From positions 1,110,466 to 1,174,465 of the forward strand of contig MKVM01000001.1 of assembly GCA_001898835.1 (NCBI GenBank): 64,000 nucleotides of DNA, read 5' to 3'. The translations under genes and the position numbers were made by a program. The notes beneath the pieces are model-generated. The model was not told where the DNA came from. It did not search any database and was given only the letters and a program-made list of their open reading frames with translations. The DNA is from Micrococcales bacterium 72-143 (GTDB lineage: Bacteria > Actinomycetota > Actinomycetes > Actinomycetales > Microbacteriaceae). Below, one piece after another: positions 63,919-64,000 of the stretch (position 1 is the stretch's first letter; each line of letters begins with the position of its first letter).

Positions 63919-64000
63919 TCACACGCGGTGCGATTCGGACTCCGTGTCGGATCGTCGTGATGGCGGTGATCCGGCAGCGGGGAATCCGCTCGGCGGGCCG
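63919..64000 (-). CDS. C-terminal end of an unidentified minus-strand gene
   Basis: On the minus strand the frame is open from the window end to TGA at 63919-63921 and ends RITAITTIRHGVRIAPRV. The 27 visible residues are basic with alternating hydrophobics. They are too few to name a family, and chance is not excluded. The 107 nt between this and the VIT gene start (63812-63918) show nothing clear. Confidence 0.3.
   Translation of the reverse strand, partial: GPPSGFPAAGSPPSRRSDTESESHRV

Overview
The window is 64 kb of very GC-rich DNA. It looks like the chromosome of an actinobacterium of the family Microbacteriaceae. The evidence is an Lsr2 nucleoid protein, mycothiol-type arsenate reductase logic, WXG100/FtsK-FHA secretion genes, many GTG starts, and the housekeeping order leuC-leuD-murA-plsC / gpsA-ddl-DUF3515-thiL / rsmD-recG-coaD. 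The family assignment is inferred from gene content and order, not from a database comparison.

Layout. (1) 1-15.2 kb is a conserved housekeeping block: coaD, recG, rsmD, thiL, ddl, gpsA, a PlsC-type acyltransferase, murA and leuCD. leuCD is preceded by an apparent leucine-rich leader peptide with alternative hairpins. The gene gap at 5.95-6.36 kb is filled with two large inverted repeats that share one core, separated by a short tandem repeat. (2) 15.2-39.6 kb is one long minus-strand locus. It encodes WXG100 proteins, an FtsK/SpoIIIE-FHA ATPase (EccC-like), a transglutaminase-like membrane protein without catalytic Cys and His, DUF58, MoxR, a 1865-residue propeller/Ig/FN3 surface protein, a Ser/Thr kinase, a PP2C phosphatase, and several FHA proteins, one of them joined to a winged-helix-like domain. 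EccB, EccD, EccE and mycosin are not present. Each of its three apparent transcription starts has a GGGGA-N4-TCCCC palindrome placed 34, 34 and 24 nt upstream of a TAGNNT -10 box. This suggests a dedicated, previously unnamed regulon, possibly controlled by the FHA-winged-helix protein through kinase and phosphatase. (3) 39.6-44.6 kb holds a TerC transporter with a yybP-ykoY (Mn) riboswitch, a YqhA-like protein, an HMCES/YedK protein, Lsr2, a 2H phosphoesterase, a gene remnant and a small hydrolase. (4) 44.6-54.5 kb is a LacI-controlled sugar cluster: ABC importer, GH130 phosphorylase, a phosphomannomutase-like HAD protein and two SGNH esterases. It probably serves acetylated beta-mannosides. 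LacI-type CCGAARCGTTTCGG operators lie at the importer, at the second esterase and at the remnant near 43.7 kb. (5) From 54.79 kb to the window end is a genomic island. It is bounded on the left by a duplicated 3' half of tRNA-Glu(CTC), an attachment-site scar. It carries a zeta-type toxin pair, arsenic genes (ArsR, a FAD protein, ArsC, an ArsR-ArsC fusion, an aquaglyceroporin), a CoA-disulfide-reductase-like flavoprotein, a chromate transporter and a VIT-family transporter.

How the parts work together. In the secretion locus the kinase, phosphatase and FHA readers form a phosphorylation circuit that sits in the same regulon as the secretion ATPase and its WXG100 substrates. In the sugar cluster, import, deacetylation, phosphorolysis to mannose 1-phosphate and mutase conversion form a continuous path. 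In the island, arsenate is reduced by ArsC and arsenite could leave through the aquaporin, because no Acr3 or ArsB pump is visible. No rRNA, intact tRNA, CRISPR array, transposase or integrase was seen.
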